This document shows, in pieces, positions 15,769 through 24,929 of a DNA stretch of 64,000 nt (position 1 is its first letter; the number at the start of each line of letters is the position of its first letter). This stretch comes from Streptomyces albiflavescens. Lineage in GTDB: Bacteria; Actinomycetota; Actinomycetes; Streptomycetales; Streptomycetaceae. Below the pieces are notes generated by a model, which saw nothing but the letters and a program-made list of their open reading frames with translations, was not told the DNA's origin and made no database searches. Location of the stretch: the NCBI RefSeq assembly GCF_014645835.1, contig NZ_BMMM01000024.1:90735-154734 (forward strand), given 5' to 3'. A program made the position numbers and the translations under genes.

Positions 15769-16878
15769 GTGGCGTCCGCGCAAGAGGAGTCCGACAGACC
15801 GGAGTCCGACAGACCGGAGTCCGACAGACCGGAATCCGACAGATCGAGGGCGGGCATACCGGTCTTCGGCACTCTGGTCCCCGGCACTCTGGTCTTCGAC
15901 AAACCCGCCCCCCGGCGGCCGTACGCGGCCCGAGGGCTCGGTGATCGATTCTTCCGGTACCAGCTGACGGCCACCGGTCTCGCCGTCCTCGCCATCATGG
16001 CGGGGGTCGGGCTCTTCCTGCTCCTGAGGGCCGGTCAGGCGCTGCGCGCCAGGGGCTTCGCCTTCCTCACCACCGCCGAATGGCAGCCGGACGTCCACCG
16101 GTTCGGCATCGCGGCCGTCCTCACCGGCACCGTGCTGATTGCCGCGGTGGCGGTGACGATCTCCGTGCCGCTGGCCATCGGGACCGCGCTGTTCATCTCC
16201 GACGTGGCCCCGCGCAAGCTGCGCCGCACCCTGGTGACGATGGTCGACCTGATGGCGGCGGTCCCCTCGGTGGTGTACGGGCTGTGGGGGCTGTTCTTCC
16301 TCCAGCAGCATGTGATCGGCCTGTCGCGGTGGCTGTCCGAATGGTTCGGCTGGATCCCGCTGTTCAAGGTGGACGGCACCCAGCCGGGCGAGCCGCTCGC
16401 CTCCGAGAGCGTCTTCACGGCCTCCACCTTCGTCGCCGGGATCGTCGTCGCGCTGATGGTCGCGCCGATCCAGTGCTCGGTGATGCGCGAGGTCTTCTCG
16501 CAGGCCCCGGCGGGCGAGCGCGAGGGCGCGTACGCGCTCGGCGCCACCCGCTGGGGAATGATCCGCGCGGTCGTCCTGCCGTACGGCAAGGGCGGCATCA
16601 TCGGCGGCACGATGCTGGGGCTCGGCCGGGCGCTCGGCGAGACCATCGCGGTCTACCTGATCATCTCGCCGGTCTTCACCATCCAGCCGCACATCCTGCA
16701 GACCGGCTCGAACTCGGTCTCCTCACTGATCGCCCTGCACTACGGCGACGCCTCCACCTTCGGCATGTCGGCGCTGATGGCGGCGGGCCTGGCGCTGTTC
16801 CTGCTCACCCTTGCGGTCAACTTCACGGCCTCCTCCGTGGCGGCCCGCTCCCGGTCCGGCGCACAGAGCGAGGCATGA
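15769..16878 (+). CDS. pstC: PstC-like phosphate-type ABC permease
   Basis: This 369-residue membrane protein has about six helices and the PstC/CysTW permease pattern. AVPSVVYGLWGLFFL follows the third helix, and the EAA loop is EGAYALGATRWGMIRAVVLPYGKGGIIGG (about residues 245-272), which contacts the ATPase. LGRALGETIAVYLI is typical of PstC. A cytoplasmic N-terminal tail of about 60 residues holds four ESDRP-type repeats and is not in canonical PstC. The GTG start at 15769 is preceded by a G-run ribosome site. First gene of a six-to-seven gene operon; the next start is 1 bp past the stop. Confidence 0.9.
   Translation: MASAQEESDRPESDRPESDRPESDRSRAGIPVFGTLVPGTLVFDKPAPRRPYAARGLGDRFFRYQLTATGLAVLAIMAGVGLFLLLRAGQALRARGFAFLTTAEWQPDVHRFGIAAVLTGTVLIAAVAVTISVPLAIGTALFISDVAPRKLRRTLVTMVDLMAAVPSVVYGLWGLFFLQQHVIGLSRWLSEWFGWIPLFKVDGTQPGEPLASESVFTASTFVAGIVVALMVAPIQCSVMREVFSQAPAGEREGAYALGATRWGMIRAVVLPYGKGGIIGGTMLGLGRALGETIAVYLIISPVFTIQPHILQTGSNSVSSLIALHYGDASTFGMSALMAAGLALFLLTLAVNFTASSVAARSRSGAQSEA
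15787..15846 (+). repeat. 15-bp tandem repeat x4 encoding ESDRP
   Basis: Four consecutive 15-bp units, the last with two base changes, encode ESDRP-ESDRP-ESDRP-ESDRS in the cytoplasmic tail of the PstC-like permease. All frames stay open through it. Confidence 0.95.
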
Positions 16879-16879
16879 G

Positions 16880-18178
16880 ATGACCATCGTGGAAACCGTC
16901 GTGGAGGACACTCCCGTCCCGATCGCCGAGGCCGCGCCCGCCGGGCCTTCGTCCGGCGCGTCGGAGCCAGTCCTGCCGGCCGACCGGCCGCGCCGCATCG
17001 GCGGCGTCAGCCGCTCCGGGGTGCTGTCCCTGTGCGGCGCCGCCGCCTCCGGACTCTGCGTCACGGTGCTGCTGTTCGGCCAACTCGCGCCGTTCTCAGG
17101 CGGGTTGGGGTTCACGGTCGCCGCCTACCTTGCCTTCCTGGCGATCTACGCGGTGCTCATCGGCCTGGAGGAGGACGGCCAGGCCGTCCGCGACCGGGTG
17201 ATGACGGTCGTGCTGTGGACGGCGGCCACCCTGCTGTTCTCGGGGCTCTTCATGGTCGTCGGCTTCACGGCCTGGCGCGGCCGGGAGGCGCTGCCGCACG
17301 GCAACTTCTTCACCCAGGACATGCAGTCCTCCGGTCCGCTGGACCCGCTCACCCACGGCGGCATCGCCCACGCGATGCTCGGCACCCTCACCATGATCGC
17401 CATCGCGCTCGCGATCACGGTTCCGCTGGGCCTCGCGTGCGCCGTCTACCTGAACCAGATCCCGGGCCGCTTCTCCCGGTTCGTGCGCACCATCGTCGAG
17501 GCGATGACCGCGCTGCCGTCGATCGTCGCCGGTCTGATGGTGTACGCCACCTGGATCCTCGGCCTCGGCATGCAGAAGTCGGGCCTCGCGGCCGGCTTCG
17601 CGATCAGCGTGATGATGCTCCCGATCGTCATCCGCGCCTCCGACGTGGTGCTGCGGCTGGTGCCGGGCACGCTCACCGAGGCGGCGGAAGCGCTCGGCGC
17701 GCCGCGCTGGCGCACGGTGTGGCACGTCGTCCTGCCCACCGCACGCTCCGGCCTCGCCACGGCCGTCATCCTCGGCACCGCGCGCGGCATCGGCGAGACC
17801 TCGCCCGTGCTGCTCACCGCCGGCTTCACGGCGGCGCTCAACGCCGACCCGACGAGCGGGCCGATGGTGTCGCTGCCGCTCGCCGTCTTCAACTTCGTCA
17901 AGTCGCCGGAGCCCGCGATGATCGCCCGCGGGTTCGGTGCGGCGGCCGTCCTGATGGCCCTGGTCCTGGTGCTGTTCGTGATCGCCCGGGTGATCGGCGG
18001 CCGCGGTCCCGGCCACCAGACCAAGCGCCAGGCGCGCCGTACGGCCCGCGCCTCACGGCGCGACATGGAGCGCTTCGACGAACTGCACGTTCCCGGGCTG
18101 TCCCTGTTCGAGCGCCCGGAGCTGTCGCACCCCACCGGCACTGCCCCGTCCGTCCCCGCCACCGGAGAGAACGACTGA
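16880..18178 (+). CDS. pstA: PstA-like phosphate-type ABC permease with extra N-terminal helices
   Basis: This is a 432-residue permease, longer than the usual roughly 300-residue PstA. Residues about 50-130 add two or three extra membrane segments ahead of the core. The core shows MTALPSIVAGLMVYATWIL, then the EAA loop TEAAEALGAPRWRTVWHVVLPTARSGL, and TARGIGETSPVLL, all hallmarks of PstA. A basic cytoplasmic tail of about 60 residues ends the protein. It is coupled to pstC (1-bp gap) and to pstS (TGATG overlap). It should form the channel with the PstC-like partner. Confidence 0.9.
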   Translation: MTIVETVVEDTPVPIAEAAPAGPSSGASEPVLPADRPRRIGGVSRSGVLSLCGAAASGLCVTVLLFGQLAPFSGGLGFTVAAYLAFLAIYAVLIGLEEDGQAVRDRVMTVVLWTAATLLFSGLFMVVGFTAWRGREALPHGNFFTQDMQSSGPLDPLTHGGIAHAMLGTLTMIAIALAITVPLGLACAVYLNQIPGRFSRFVRTIVEAMTALPSIVAGLMVYATWILGLGMQKSGLAAGFAISVMMLPIVIRASDVVLRLVPGTLTEAAEALGAPRWRTVWHVVLPTARSGLATAVILGTARGIGETSPVLLTAGFTAALNADPTSGPMVSLPLAVFNFVKSPEPAMIARGFGAAAVLMALVLVLFVIARVIGGRGPGHQTKRQARRTARASRRDMERFDELHVPGLSLFERPELSHPTGTAPSVPATGEND

Positions 18179-19953
18179 TGCGCAGCCACCTGCTTTCCGC
18201 CCTTGGACGCCTGCGGGCCCTAGGCGCCCTCGGCGCGCTGTTCGGCGTGATCGCCGGGCTGCTGGCCGGCCCCGCGGCGGCTCCGGCCGCCGCCGAGAGC
18301 TACACCCCGATCGCCGGTGCCGGTTCGACCTGGGCGGAGAACGCCGTCGACGAGTGGCGCCGGGCCGTCAACCAGTACGGCATGCGGATCAGCTACGCCG
18401 GTACCGGATCCTCCGACGGACGCCGGCAATTCCTCAGCGGAACCGTCGACTTCGCGGTCTCGGACATCCCGTTCCAGACCCACCCGACCGACGGCTCGGC
18501 CGCTGAACGGCCCGCGTCCGGGTCGTACGCCTACATGCCGATCGTGGCCGGCGGCACCGTCTTCATGTACCACCTGACGGTCAACGGCAAGCGGGTCACC
18601 AACCTGCGGCTCTCCGGCGACGTGGTCACCAAGATCTTCACCGGTGCGATCAAGGCCTGGGACGACCCGGTGATCAAGGCCGACAACCCGGGACTGCAGC
18701 TCCCGCACCGCACGATCGTCCCCGTCGTCCGCTCCGACGGCTCCGGCTCGACCGCCCAGTTCACCATGTGGATGGCCAACCAGCACAAGTCGCTGTGGCA
18801 GGCCTACTGCCGCAAGGTCGGCCGCTCCGGGGCCTGCGGGCAGACCTCGTACTACCCGACCGTGTCCGGCATGATCGCCCAGTCCGGCGACCTCGGAGTG
18901 GCGGGTTACGTCGCCCAGAACTACGGCGAGGGCGCCATCGGGTACGTCAACTACTCGTACGCGCTCAACGCCCACTATCCGGTCGCCAAGGTCCTCAACC
19001 ACGCGGGCTACTACACCGAGCCGACCCCGCAGAACGTCGCGGTCTCGCTGCTCAAGGCGAGGATCAACACCGACAAGAGCTCGGCGGACTACCTCACCCA
19101 GAACCTCGACGGCGTCTACAACGACTCCGACAAGCGCAACTACCCGCTGTCCAGCTACTCGTACATGATCCTGCCCCTGAAGGTGCAGGGCACCTTCACC
19201 AAGGCCAAGGGCAAGACGCTCGGCGCGTTCTCGTACTACTTCATGTGCCAGGGCCAGCAGCAGGCGCCCTCGCTCGGCTATTCGCCGCTGCCGATCAACC
19301 TGGTGAAGGCGGGATTCGAGCAGATCCGCCGCATCCCGGGCGTGCAGGCGCAGAACATCAACATCAAGGGCTGCAACAACCCGACCTTCTCCTCCGACGG
19401 GCGCAACAAGCTCGCCGAGACCGCGCCCTACCCCGCGGCCTGCGACAAGAAGGGCGCCCCGCCCTGCACCACGGGCAGCGGCGGCGCCAAGACGGGCGGC
19501 GGCTCCGGCGGTTCGGGTTCCTCGGGCGGCACGAGCGGCGGCGGTACGACGGGCGGCTCGACGAACGGCGGGACGGCGACCGGCGGGAGTTCGGGGGCCG
19601 GGGGCGCCGCGGGCGGCGGCGGTACCGGCGGCAGCGCCGAGCCCGTCGTCGACCCGGACACCGGGCAGACCCTGTCGCCCGGCTCCGGCGGCGGCTCCGG
19701 CTCCGGTTCGACGGGCGGCAGCGGCGGCAGCGGCGCGGACGGCACGGTCGCTCTCGCCCAGCCGGTCGCCGTGGCCGGCAGCCACGGCTGGACCAGCACA
19801 CAGACGCTGATGCTGCTCGCCGTGTTCATGGTGCTCGGGCTGGTGCTGCTGCCGGCCACGGTCTCCCGGGCGATGGCCGGGCGCGGCGGCCGCAACGACG
19901 GCAACGGCAGCGACAACGGCAACGCGGGTGGCACGGACGGGGGTTCGCGATGA
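18178..19953 (+). CDS. pstS: PstS-like binding protein with C-terminal membrane anchor
   Basis: This 591-residue secreted protein has a signal sequence (residues 1-40 ending AAPAAAES) and a PstS-type domain. Visible ligand-pocket pieces are IAGAGSTWAENAVDEW, ISYAGTGSSDGRR, VDFAVSDIPFQ and VVRSDGSGST. It has no lipobox. Instead a Gly/Ser/Thr-rich stalk of about 110 residues leads to a membrane helix (TLMLLAVFMVLGLVLLPATV) and a short Asn/Gly-rich cytoplasmic tail. This is unlike canonical lipoprotein PstS. It overlaps pstA by 1 bp and the next gene by 4 bp (ATGA). It could bind phosphate or another oxyanion. Confidence 0.88.
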   Translation: MRSHLLSALGRLRALGALGALFGVIAGLLAGPAAAPAAAESYTPIAGAGSTWAENAVDEWRRAVNQYGMRISYAGTGSSDGRRQFLSGTVDFAVSDIPFQTHPTDGSAAERPASGSYAYMPIVAGGTVFMYHLTVNGKRVTNLRLSGDVVTKIFTGAIKAWDDPVIKADNPGLQLPHRTIVPVVRSDGSGSTAQFTMWMANQHKSLWQAYCRKVGRSGACGQTSYYPTVSGMIAQSGDLGVAGYVAQNYGEGAIGYVNYSYALNAHYPVAKVLNHAGYYTEPTPQNVAVSLLKARINTDKSSADYLTQNLDGVYNDSDKRNYPLSSYSYMILPLKVQGTFTKAKGKTLGAFSYYFMCQGQQQAPSLGYSPLPINLVKAGFEQIRRIPGVQAQNINIKGCNNPTFSSDGRNKLAETAPYPAACDKKGAPPCTTGSGGAKTGGGSGGSGSSGGTSGGGTTGGSTNGGTATGGSSGAGGAAGGGGTGGSAEPVVDPDTGQTLSPGSGGGSGSGSTGGSGGSGADGTVALAQPVAVAGSHGWTSTQTLMLLAVFMVLGLVLLPATVSRAMAGRGGRNDGNGSDNGNAGGTDGGSR

Positions 19954-22706
19954 ACCGCCGAGCAACGACGGGCGAGTCGAACCGTCCGGGAAGCCGGGGG
20001 AGCGGGGGCGCCATGAACCGCGTACGACGTCTGCTGCTGCGGGTCGTCGCCGGAGCCGCCGTGGGCGCCCTCGCGGGCCTCGGCGTCGCCCAGGCCGCCG
20101 GACCCGCGACCGCCGCGAGTGGCGCGAGCGGCTCGGACGCCACCCCCTCCGCCGTCACCGTCTCCGGACGCGGCGAGTTCAAGGACATGAAGTTCACGGT
20201 GGGCCAGACCACCCACCTCACCAGCCAGGCGATCACGGTGTCCTGGTCCGGCGGCACGCCGACGACGTTCGCGGGCACGCTGTTCAACACCGACTTCGTG
20301 CAGATCATGCAGTGCTGGGGCGACGACGACGGCACCGTGCCGTCGAACCCGGGCCCCTCGCGCACCCAGTGCCAGTACGGCGCCTCCCCGACCACCGACC
20401 GGGGCAGCTGGCCGGGCAACGACTACGACGACACCCGCAAGATCTTCTACAGCGCCGATCCCACCAACTACGGCCAGGACGACCGGTACGGGGCGGCCAA
20501 CCCCAACGCCCCGGGCGAGGTGCCCTTCAAGTCCGTCGACGGCACGGTGATCACCTCCGGCACCCAGAACAACCCGTTCTTCAGCCGCAACACCACCAAT
20601 GAGGTCGACTTCGCCCGCACCGGCGCCGACGGCACCGGCAAGGAGTTCTTCGAGGTACAGACCGCCAACGAGGCCCCGCACCTGGGCTGCGGCATCCCGG
20701 TCACGGCGAACGGCGCCACCGCGCCCCGCTCCTGCTGGCTGGTGATCGTCCCGCAGGGCCACCTCGACCTGGACGGCAACCCGTACGCGGACCACAGCCA
20801 GGTCAACGCGGGCTCCCCGGTCTCCTCCACCAACTGGAAGAACCGCATCGCCGTCAAGCTCGACTTCAACTCGGTCGGCACCAGCTGCGCCCTCGGCGCC
20901 GACGAGCGCGCCACCACCGGCAGCGAACTCGCCGCCGACGCCATGACCAGCTGGCAGGCGGCCCTGTGCCCGACCGGCACGGTGTACGGCTACACCGAGC
21001 TCGGCGAGCCCGACACCCGGGCCCGGCTCAGCAACGACGGCTCCTCCGGGCTCGCCTTCACCACCCGGGCGCTCGGCGCCGACGCGGGCACGACGGCGCC
21101 CTCCGACACAACGGTGTACGCGCCGGTCGCGCTCTCCGGAGCCGTCATCGGCTTCACCGTCGAACGCAGACCCAAGGCGGGCGCCCCCGACTCCGTCCGC
21201 AAACTCGCCGGAACCAAGGTCGAGTCCATCGACCTCACCCCGCGCCTGGCCGCCAAGCTGCTCACCGAGTCGTACCGGAACTCGCCCTGGGGAGCGGTGC
21301 TCGGCGACCAGGCCGCCACCGGCTACGGCTGGGCGAAGAGCAACCCGGCAGGCCTGGCGAGCGACCCCGAATTCATCGCGCTCAACCCGGAGTTCGCCGA
21401 TCTGTCGGTCTCCGAGACCCCGGCCACCGACACCGATCTGATCACCTCGCTCGGCCACAGCGACTCGGCCCGCGCGCTGTGGCAGTGGATCCTCGCCGAC
21501 AAGGAGGCCCGCGGCTTCCTCGCCGGTGCCGCCGACGACTGGGGCATGCGCGTCAACCCGTACTACAGCACCAACGCGGACCTGAACCCGACCGGCGCTC
21601 CCTTCGACCCCGCCGCCGCCGACGACTACCCCAAGAGCGACCCCTGGTGCACGATCCCCCCGGGCACCGACGCCACCGTCAAGCAGTGCATGACCGACTT
21701 CCACCCCTACGTGGAGGACATGCACTCCGGCGCCCTGCACACCCGGCGCGCCGACACCCTGTGGAAGTCCAGCTGGGACGCGCTCGCCAACCCGCCCGCC
21801 TTCAGGAGCCCGGGTCCCCAGACCGTCGGCTCCCGGTTCGTGATCACCGTGACCGACGCGGCCTCCGCCGAGCGGTACGGCCTGCAGACCGCCCGGCTGC
21901 GCAACACCGCCGGAAAGTTCGTGGCACCGAGCACGGCGTCGCTGACCGCGGCCGCCGCGAGCGCCACCGGCTCCGGCGCTCCCGAGATCACCCCGGCCAA
22001 GGCCACCGCGAAGGGCGCGTACCCGCTCGCCCAGCTGGTCTACGCCGCCGTACGCCCCGCCAAGATCGACACGGCGGCCCGCAAGGACTACGCCGCCCTG
22101 CTGCGGTACGCGGCCGGTGCGGGGCAGACCAGCGGAGCAGACCCGGGTCTCCTCCCGGCCGGCTACGCCCCGCTGTCCACGGCCCTGCGCACCAAGGCGA
22201 CCGACGCCGCCGACGCGCTCGTCCACTACACCGCGCCCGCCCCCTCGTCCTCCGCCGGCGGCAGCTCCGGCGGCGGCTCGACCGGCGGCTCCGCGGGCGG
22301 CAGCGGTGGCAGCGACTCCCTCGGCTCCGGCGGCGGATCGGGCGGCAGCGTCTCCGGCGGCTCCGTCGGCGGCGCCACCGATGGCTCCACGGGCGGCGAC
22401 AGCGGCGCGTCACCGAGCGCCGACGCGAGCCCGACGCCGAGCGACAAGCCCTCCTACGACGGCGGCAAGGCCGTACAGACCACCGCGCTGGGCACCACAC
22501 CCGACGACCCGGCCAACTCACTGCGGTACGCGGTCCCGGTCGGTGCCGCGCTCGGCGCCATGGCCGGCATCGGGGCACCCTTCGCGGGCGGCAGCAGGCT
22601 TCGGCTGCCCCTGCGCATCCCGCTGCCCGGCGGCCGCGGTCTGACCATCCCCGCCCTCCCCCTGCCGGAACGGCTGCGCAAGCTGCTGCCACCGGGCCGG
22701 GGCTGA
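19950..22706 (+). CDS. Large secreted protein with a degenerate periplasmic-binding-like domain
   Basis: This 918-residue protein has a signal sequence (VVAGAAVGALAGLGVAQAA). Two Cys-containing blocks follow (IMQCWGDDDG ... TQCQYG; LGCGIPVTANG ... SCWLVIVPQG). Further on is a stretch resembling the PstS lower lobe (TVYAPVALSGAVIGFTVERR, then SIDLTPRLAAKLLTESYRNS, NPEFIALNPEF). The C terminus has a Gly/Ser stalk and a hydrophobic segment (YAVPVGAALGAMAGIGAPFAGG). I do not know a characterised relative. ATG 19950 overlaps pstS by 4 bp; ATG 20013 with a G-rich site is an alternative start. Its position implies a secreted or wall-spanning partner of the transporter. Confidence 0.8.
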   Translation: MNRRATTGESNRPGSRGSGGAMNRVRRLLLRVVAGAAVGALAGLGVAQAAGPATAASGASGSDATPSAVTVSGRGEFKDMKFTVGQTTHLTSQAITVSWSGGTPTTFAGTLFNTDFVQIMQCWGDDDGTVPSNPGPSRTQCQYGASPTTDRGSWPGNDYDDTRKIFYSADPTNYGQDDRYGAANPNAPGEVPFKSVDGTVITSGTQNNPFFSRNTTNEVDFARTGADGTGKEFFEVQTANEAPHLGCGIPVTANGATAPRSCWLVIVPQGHLDLDGNPYADHSQVNAGSPVSSTNWKNRIAVKLDFNSVGTSCALGADERATTGSELAADAMTSWQAALCPTGTVYGYTELGEPDTRARLSNDGSSGLAFTTRALGADAGTTAPSDTTVYAPVALSGAVIGFTVERRPKAGAPDSVRKLAGTKVESIDLTPRLAAKLLTESYRNSPWGAVLGDQAATGYGWAKSNPAGLASDPEFIALNPEFADLSVSETPATDTDLITSLGHSDSARALWQWILADKEARGFLAGAADDWGMRVNPYYSTNADLNPTGAPFDPAAADDYPKSDPWCTIPPGTDATVKQCMTDFHPYVEDMHSGALHTRRADTLWKSSWDALANPPAFRSPGPQTVGSRFVITVTDAASAERYGLQTARLRNTAGKFVAPSTASLTAAAASATGSGAPEITPAKATAKGAYPLAQLVYAAVRPAKIDTAARKDYAALLRYAAGAGQTSGADPGLLPAGYAPLSTALRTKATDAADALVHYTAPAPSSSAGGSSGGGSTGGSAGGSGGSDSLGSGGGSGGSVSGGSVGGATDGSTGGDSGASPSADASPTPSDKPSYDGGKAVQTTALGTTPDDPANSLRYAVPVGAALGAMAGIGAPFAGGSRLRLPLRIPLPGGRGLTIPALPLPERLRKLLPPGRG

Positions 22707-22749
22707 GCCCCCGGAGCGCGCGCCCCGTCGGGCCGCGCTCCCCACAGAC

Positions 22750-22786
22750 GGCCGCCCGCCCCGAAAGGCAGTCGGGGCGGACGGCC
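22750..22786 (+). terminator. Strong hairpin inside the Pst-like operon
   Basis: A 15-bp stem with one wobble pair and a 7-nt loop (AAGGCAG) lies 44 bp after the 918-residue protein's stop and 58 bp before the next start. It has no T tract. It may attenuate transcription or mark a second transcript start. Confidence 0.55.
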
Positions 22787-22843
22787 CGTACCACCCTGCC
22801 AGATCCACCCGACGTCACGTCGCACACCCTCTGGAGACTCTCA

Positions 22844-24838
22844 ATGCGCAGAACGCGCTGCACCGCGGCGATGGTCGCCGCCGCCGTGGTGTCCGGCACG
22901 CTGGCTCTGGCGAGCCCGGCGTCCGCCGACCCCACCCCCGCCGGAACCTTCCGCAAGCTCGTCGGCGTGGGCTCCGACACCACCCAGGACATGCTCAACG
23001 CGCTGGCCGGCGACACCGTCAACGGCAACAGCTACGCCGGCACCGCCGTGAAGGCGGCGTCCGGTGCGGGCGTCGCCTCCTACGACGCGATCGAGCCCGG
23101 TACGGGCTCCACCACGTCGAACATCCAGACCCGCACGGGCGGCCCGTCCTTCCTGCGCCCCAACGGCTCCGGCAAGGGCCGCCTCGCCCTCAGCATGTCG
23201 CTGACCGGCGACAAGTTCCCCGACAGCTCGGGCGTCTCCATCAAGGGACAGGTCGACTTCGCCCGCTCCTCCAGCGGCCCGAGCACCTCCGGAACCGCCT
23301 TCACCTACATTCCGTTCGCGCGGGACGCGGTCGGCGTGGCGGTCCGCGGTTCGGCCCTGAACACGCTGACCGTCGACCAGCTGCACGACATCTACTCGGG
23401 CTCGCTGACCGTGGTGAACGGCCAGACCGTGCACCCGAAGATCCCGCAGAGCGGCTCCGGCACCCGCAAGTTCTTCCTCGGCGCGATCGGGCTCACCGAC
23501 GCCACGCTCTCCCCGAACGTCCCGACCGTCCAGGAGAACCAGGCCGACGGCGCCCTGAACGAGGACGGCGCGCTCGTCCCGTTCTCCGTGGGCAGCTGGA
23601 TCGCCCAGAACAACGGCATCTCCCCGGACTTCAGCACCACCGCGGCCGCCGCCGGCGCCCACCTGGCCGCCGTGCAGCTGCCCGGCGACACCGGCGCCAC
23701 CACCCCGGTCGCCACCGTGAACGGCAAGCTCGCCCCGGTCGGCGCCTACTACGAGAACGCCACCTTCGGCCGCGACGTCTACAACGTCGTCCCGACCCGG
23801 GCGATCGACCCGACCAGCGTCTTCTTCGACAAGGACCTCTACGACGTCTTCGTCACCAGCGGCACCCACGAGGCGGGCCTCGCCTCCGAGGGCGCCGAGG
23901 GCGTCATCGCCAAGTTCGGCTTCGTGAACGAGTCGTACAACGGCTCGGTCAACCCGGCCAAGCACGCCAAGCTCGGCGGCCTGGAGGAGTCGGGCATCGA
24001 CACCTCGACGCCCGCCGCGCCCGCCCTGAAGGCCACCCGCGGCGACGCGAGCGTCAAGCTCAGCTGGACCGCTCCGGCCGCAACCGGCCTCCCGGTCACC
24101 GACTACCGCGTGACGCTGACCGGTTCGGACGGCGCCGTCGTGGCCGTCAAGGACGTCTCGGCCGGCACCAGGTCGTACACCTTCAGCGGTCTGGCCCTCG
24201 GCACCTACACGGCCACGGTCTCCGCCGCCAACCTCAACGGCAGTGGCCCCGCCGCCTCGTGGACCGGCATCATCAAGTACACCACCACGACGAAGGCCAC
24301 CACGGCGACGACCGCGTACGGCAAGACCCCGAAGGTCGCGGTCACCGTCGCCGACACGCACGGCGTCGTCCCGACCGGCACGGTCACCGTGAAGGAGGGC
24401 ACCACCACCCTCGGCACGGGCACGCTCGACAGCACCGGCAAGGCCACCATCAGCCTGTCCAGCCACCTCAAGGTCGCGACGCACGCCCTCACGGTGTCGT
24501 ACGGGGGCAACGGCAAGCTCCTCACGTCCCACACGAGCGCCGGCCTGACGATCACCAAGGCAACGCCGACCGTCACCGTCACCGCGCCCAGCACCATCAG
24601 CCACACCAGCCAGGCCAAGGTCACCATCAAGGTCTCCGCGACCGGCACCACGCCGACCGGCACGGTCCGCATCTACGAGGGCTCCGTCGTGCGCGCCACC
24701 GGCACGTTGAGCGGCGGCGTGCTGACCCTCACGCTGCCCAAGCTGAGCGTCGGCACGCACACCATGCACGCGTGGTACCTGGGCTCCTCGACGGTGAACT
24801 CGAAGAACAGCGCGAACTTCACCATCAAGTCCACCTGA
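22844..24838 (+). CDS. Secreted PstS-like protein with fibronectin III and Ig-like repeats
   Basis: This is a 664-residue protein. It has a signal peptide (residues 1-29, ending SPASADP). A PBP-like domain spans residues 30-375: KLVGVGSDTTQDMLNALAG, VDFARSSSGPS, LNTLTVDQLHDIYSGSL, SGSGTRKFF. An FN3 domain (about 385-475: PALKATRGDASVKLSWTAP) is followed by two Big_3/Ig-like repeats to the end (TVTVKEGTTTLGTGTL; TGTVRIYEGSVVRATGTL). No lipobox or C-terminal helix is present, so it is probably released or held by the wall. Its ligand loops differ from PstS, so the bound molecule is uncertain. The ribosome site GGAG lies 8 nt upstream. Confidence 0.88.
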   Translation: MRRTRCTAAMVAAAVVSGTLALASPASADPTPAGTFRKLVGVGSDTTQDMLNALAGDTVNGNSYAGTAVKAASGAGVASYDAIEPGTGSTTSNIQTRTGGPSFLRPNGSGKGRLALSMSLTGDKFPDSSGVSIKGQVDFARSSSGPSTSGTAFTYIPFARDAVGVAVRGSALNTLTVDQLHDIYSGSLTVVNGQTVHPKIPQSGSGTRKFFLGAIGLTDATLSPNVPTVQENQADGALNEDGALVPFSVGSWIAQNNGISPDFSTTAAAAGAHLAAVQLPGDTGATTPVATVNGKLAPVGAYYENATFGRDVYNVVPTRAIDPTSVFFDKDLYDVFVTSGTHEAGLASEGAEGVIAKFGFVNESYNGSVNPAKHAKLGGLEESGIDTSTPAAPALKATRGDASVKLSWTAPAATGLPVTDYRVTLTGSDGAVVAVKDVSAGTRSYTFSGLALGTYTATVSAANLNGSGPAASWTGIIKYTTTTKATTATTAYGKTPKVAVTVADTHGVVPTGTVTVKEGTTTLGTGTLDSTGKATISLSSHLKVATHALTVSYGGNGKLLTSHTSAGLTITKATPTVTVTAPSTISHTSQAKVTIKVSATGTTPTGTVRIYEGSVVRATGTLSGGVLTLTLPKLSVGTHTMHAWYLGSSTVNSKNSANFTIKST

Positions 24839-24929
24839 GGTGTGACGCGTTGACCTCCTGCCGGGGCGGCCGCCACCGCCCCGGCAGGACCCCCTCTTCC
24901 GTACCCATGAGTGAAGGAGACGTGCCGTC

